Shown here in pieces: positions 5,714-6,573 of a stretch of DNA of 6,573 nt; the stretch's first letter is position 1, and each line of letters begins with the position of its first letter. The notes below the pieces were generated by a model. That model was not told the origin of the DNA and made no database searches. It saw only the letters and a list, made by a program, of their open reading frames with translations. Source of the stretch: Pseudomonas sp. (GTDB taxonomy: Bacteria; Pseudomonadota; Gammaproteobacteria; Pseudomonadales; Pseudomonadaceae). The translations under genes and the position numbers were made by a program. Location: the NCBI GenBank assembly GCA_029240955.1, contig JARDZH010000111.1, positions 1-6,573 on the forward strand, read 5' to 3'.

Positions 5714-6573
5714 ATGAATTCCTTCAATGCCGGGGCCCAGCCCCAGAACCGCGCGCCACAATCCATCGGCTTTCTGTTGCTGGACAACTTCACGCTGATT
5801 TCCCTCGCTTCCGCGGTCGAGCCTCTGCGCATGGCCAACCAGCTTTCCGGTCGTGAACTCTATCGCTGGACCACGCTGACCGTGGACGGCGGACAGGTCT
5901 GGGCCAGTGACGGCCTGCAGATCACACCCGATGCCGCCATGCGCAGTGCACCTGAGCTGGACACTGTGATTGTCTGCGGAGGTGTCGGGATTCAACGCGC
6001 CGTTACCCGTGAACACGTGAGCTGGCTGCAAAGCCAGGCGCGTCAGTCTCGTCGTCTGGGCGCAGTCTGCACCGGCAGCTGGGCACTGGCCTGCGCCGGC
6101 CTGCTCGACGGGTTCGATTGCAGCGTGCATTGGGAATGCCTGGCGGCAATGCAGGAAGCCTTTCCTCGCGTAGCGATGAGCACCCGCTTGTTCACCCTTG
6201 ACCGCAACCGTTTCACCAGTTCCGGCGGCACCGCGCCGCTGGACATGATGCTGCACCTGATCAGCCGCGATCACGGGCGCGAACTGTCGGCCGCGATTTC
6301 CGAGATGTTCGTTTATGAGCGCATTCGTAACGAGCAGGATCACCAGCGCGTGCCACTCAAGCACATGCTCGGCACCAACCAGCCGAAGCTGCAGGAAATC
6401 GTTGCGTTGATGGAGGCCAATCTGGAGGAACCCATCGATCTCGATGAGCTGGCGGTTTATGTCGCCGTGTCGCGCAGGCAGCTGGAGCGCCTGTTTCAGA
6501 AGTATCTGCACTGCTCGCCGTCGCGCTACTACCTCAAGCTGCGGCTCATTCGTGCGCGGCAACTGCTCAAGCA
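5714..6573 (+). CDS. gbdR: AraC-family glycine betaine regulator GbdR, C-terminus cut by right edge
   Basis: This transcriptional activator responds to glycine betaine and dimethylglycine and controls betaine catabolism and choline uptake. The visible 286 residues of an expected ~370 are uninterrupted. An N-terminal DJ-1/PfpI-like (class I glutamine amidotransferase-like) domain spans about 16-195, with QSIGFLLLDNFTLISLASAVEPLRMAN, VIVCGG (85-90), GAVCTGSWALA (116-126, Cys119 at the nucleophile-elbow position) and TSSGGTAPLDMML (168-180). The AraC DNA-binding domain begins near 222, and its first helix-turn-helix is DELAVYVAVSRRQLERLFQKYL (244-265). The second helix-turn-helix lies off the right edge. 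The ATG was chosen because GAGGAG (5701-5706) sits 7 nt upstream; an adjacent in-frame GTG at 5711 is less well placed. It is divergent from cbcXWV, its likely target. Confidence 0.95.
   Translation, partial: MNSFNAGAQPQNRAPQSIGFLLLDNFTLISLASAVEPLRMANQLSGRELYRWTTLTVDGGQVWASDGLQITPDAAMRSAPELDTVIVCGGVGIQRAVTREHVSWLQSQARQSRRLGAVCTGSWALACAGLLDGFDCSVHWECLAAMQEAFPRVAMSTRLFTLDRNRFTSSGGTAPLDMMLHLISRDHGRELSAAISEMFVYERIRNEQDHQRVPLKHMLGTNQPKLQEIVALMEANLEEPIDLDELAVYVAVSRRQLERLFQKYLHCSPSRYYLKLRLIRARQLLK

Noticed and set aside
5669..6562. Minus-strand open frame of 297 codons across gbdR
   Set aside because: The plus strand encodes GbdR with clear DJ-1-like and AraC motifs; the minus frame is its shadow.

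Overview
The window is a choline and glycine betaine locus from a Pseudomonas. The evidence is the gene content (betB, betI, a CbcXWV-type choline ABC transporter and a GbdR-type regulator), high-GC coding sequence, and Pseudomonas-type REP palindromes with the GTAGGAGC...GCTTGC core. The REP type and the gene order fit the fluorescens/putida/syringae side of the genus better than P. aeruginosa, but the species cannot be fixed from this sequence alone.

Layout, left to right. Positions 1-813 (minus) are the first 271 codons of betB, betaine aldehyde dehydrogenase; its 3' end lies off the left edge. Positions 878-1471 (minus) are betI, the TetR-type choline-responsive repressor. Just upstream of betI is an AT-rich promoter (1526-1554) overlapped by a perfect 10-bp inverted repeat (1537-1564), the likely BetI operator. 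Positions 1565-1792 hold no gene but contain a cluster of four REP units in alternating orientation. Positions 1793-4824 (minus) are a three-gene operon in the transcription order cbcX (periplasmic choline-binding protein), cbcW (permease), cbcV (ATPase). cbcW and cbcV overlap by 4 bp.

Positions 4825-5713 form an 889-bp non-coding interval between the divergently transcribed cbcX and gbdR. It holds three head-to-tail 21-bp repeats at 4970-5032, a fourth related half-site at 5550-5570, a good sigma-54-type -24/-12 promoter at 5597-5611 directed at gbdR, and a strong hairpin at the predicted 5' end of the gbdR transcript. From 5714 to the right edge (plus) lies gbdR, an AraC-family regulator with an N-terminal DJ-1/PfpI-like domain; it is cut off inside its DNA-binding domain.

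Working model: CbcXWV imports choline. BetA (not in the window) and BetB oxidise it to glycine betaine. BetI represses betIB(A) until choline is present. GbdR senses betaine or dimethylglycine and activates uptake through the 21-bp repeats, and gbdR itself appears to be under sigma-54 (nitrogen/carbon status) control. The genes are well known; the less described material is regulatory. No novel defence, mobile or biosynthetic system is visible.
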